Source: Flammeovirgaceae bacterium | Lineage (GTDB): Bacteria > Bacteroidota > Bacteroidia > Cytophagales > Cyclobacteriaceae | NCBI GenBank assembly: GCA_003228395.1 | Contig: QIDJ01000038.1 | Coordinates: 1-5,639 of the forward strand | Direction of reading: 5' to 3' | DNA: 5,639 nucleotides | Shown: piece by piece, positions 5,588 through 5,639 of the stretch | How positions within the stretch are numbered: the stretch's first letter is position 1 | Layout of the letters: each line of letters opens with the position of its first letter | Translations under genes and position numbers: made by a program | Notes under the pieces: generated by a model | What the model was told of the DNA's origin: nothing | The model's input: only the letters and a program-made list of their open reading frames with translations | Database searches by the model: none

Positions 5588-5639
5588 ATGGGTCCGACAA
5601 AATTGAAACGGGCATATACGCATACGTATAAAAACCAGC
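5588..5639 (+). CDS. Possible first codons of a gene running off the right edge
   Basis: An ATG at 5588 opens 17 codons to the window edge, reading MGPTKLKRAYTHTYKNQ. The sequence is basic, has no signal peptide and is too short to recognise. No Shine-Dalgarno sequence is present; the AT-only repeat block directly abuts the start. An open frame this short can easily occur by chance, so this is only a candidate. Confidence 0.25.
   Translation, partial: MGPTKLKRAYTHTYKNQ

Overview
The window looks like chromosomal DNA of a Bacteroidota (Bacteroidetes) bacterium. Four things point that way: a TAnnTTTG-type -7 promoter box in front of the asd gene, signal peptides of the AHA|Q and VYG|Q style, a stand-alone four-helix-bundle (23S rRNA intervening-sequence-type) gene, and a THUMP-like methyltransferase of the Porphyromonas PG_1098 type. 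Genus cannot be told from the sequence.

Layout. Positions 1-323, minus strand: the 5' end of a secreted protein, probably a large lamin-tail-domain type protein, running off the left edge. Its signal peptide appears broken by a +1 frameshift. Positions 338-813: a four-helix-bundle gene (minus strand) bracketed by 8-bp tandem repeats in inverted orientation, which together look like one discrete cassette. Positions 814-992: AT-rich non-coding DNA with no gene visible. Positions 993-3191, plus strand: a two-gene unit of asd (aspartate-semialdehyde dehydrogenase) and, one base later with a TTG start, a SAM-dependent methyltransferase with a THUMP-like C-terminus. Positions 3192-3288: short intergenic region with an imperfect -7 box. 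Positions 3289-5445, plus strand: a secreted M1-family zinc metallopeptidase with an extra C-terminal beta-rich domain. Positions 5446-5639: two hairpins (possible terminators), a 36-bp run of self-complementary 12-mers, and possibly the first codons of another gene running off the right edge.

The genes do not form one obvious pathway. asd is core amino-acid and cell-wall metabolism. The methyltransferase is probably co-transcribed with it but acts on an unknown substrate. The peptidase is a periplasmic or exported enzyme with its own upstream region. The part most worth a second look is the left end, where the repeat-bracketed four-helix-bundle cassette sits directly upstream of a secreted-protein gene with an apparently broken signal peptide. 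No complete, clearly new multi-gene system is visible.
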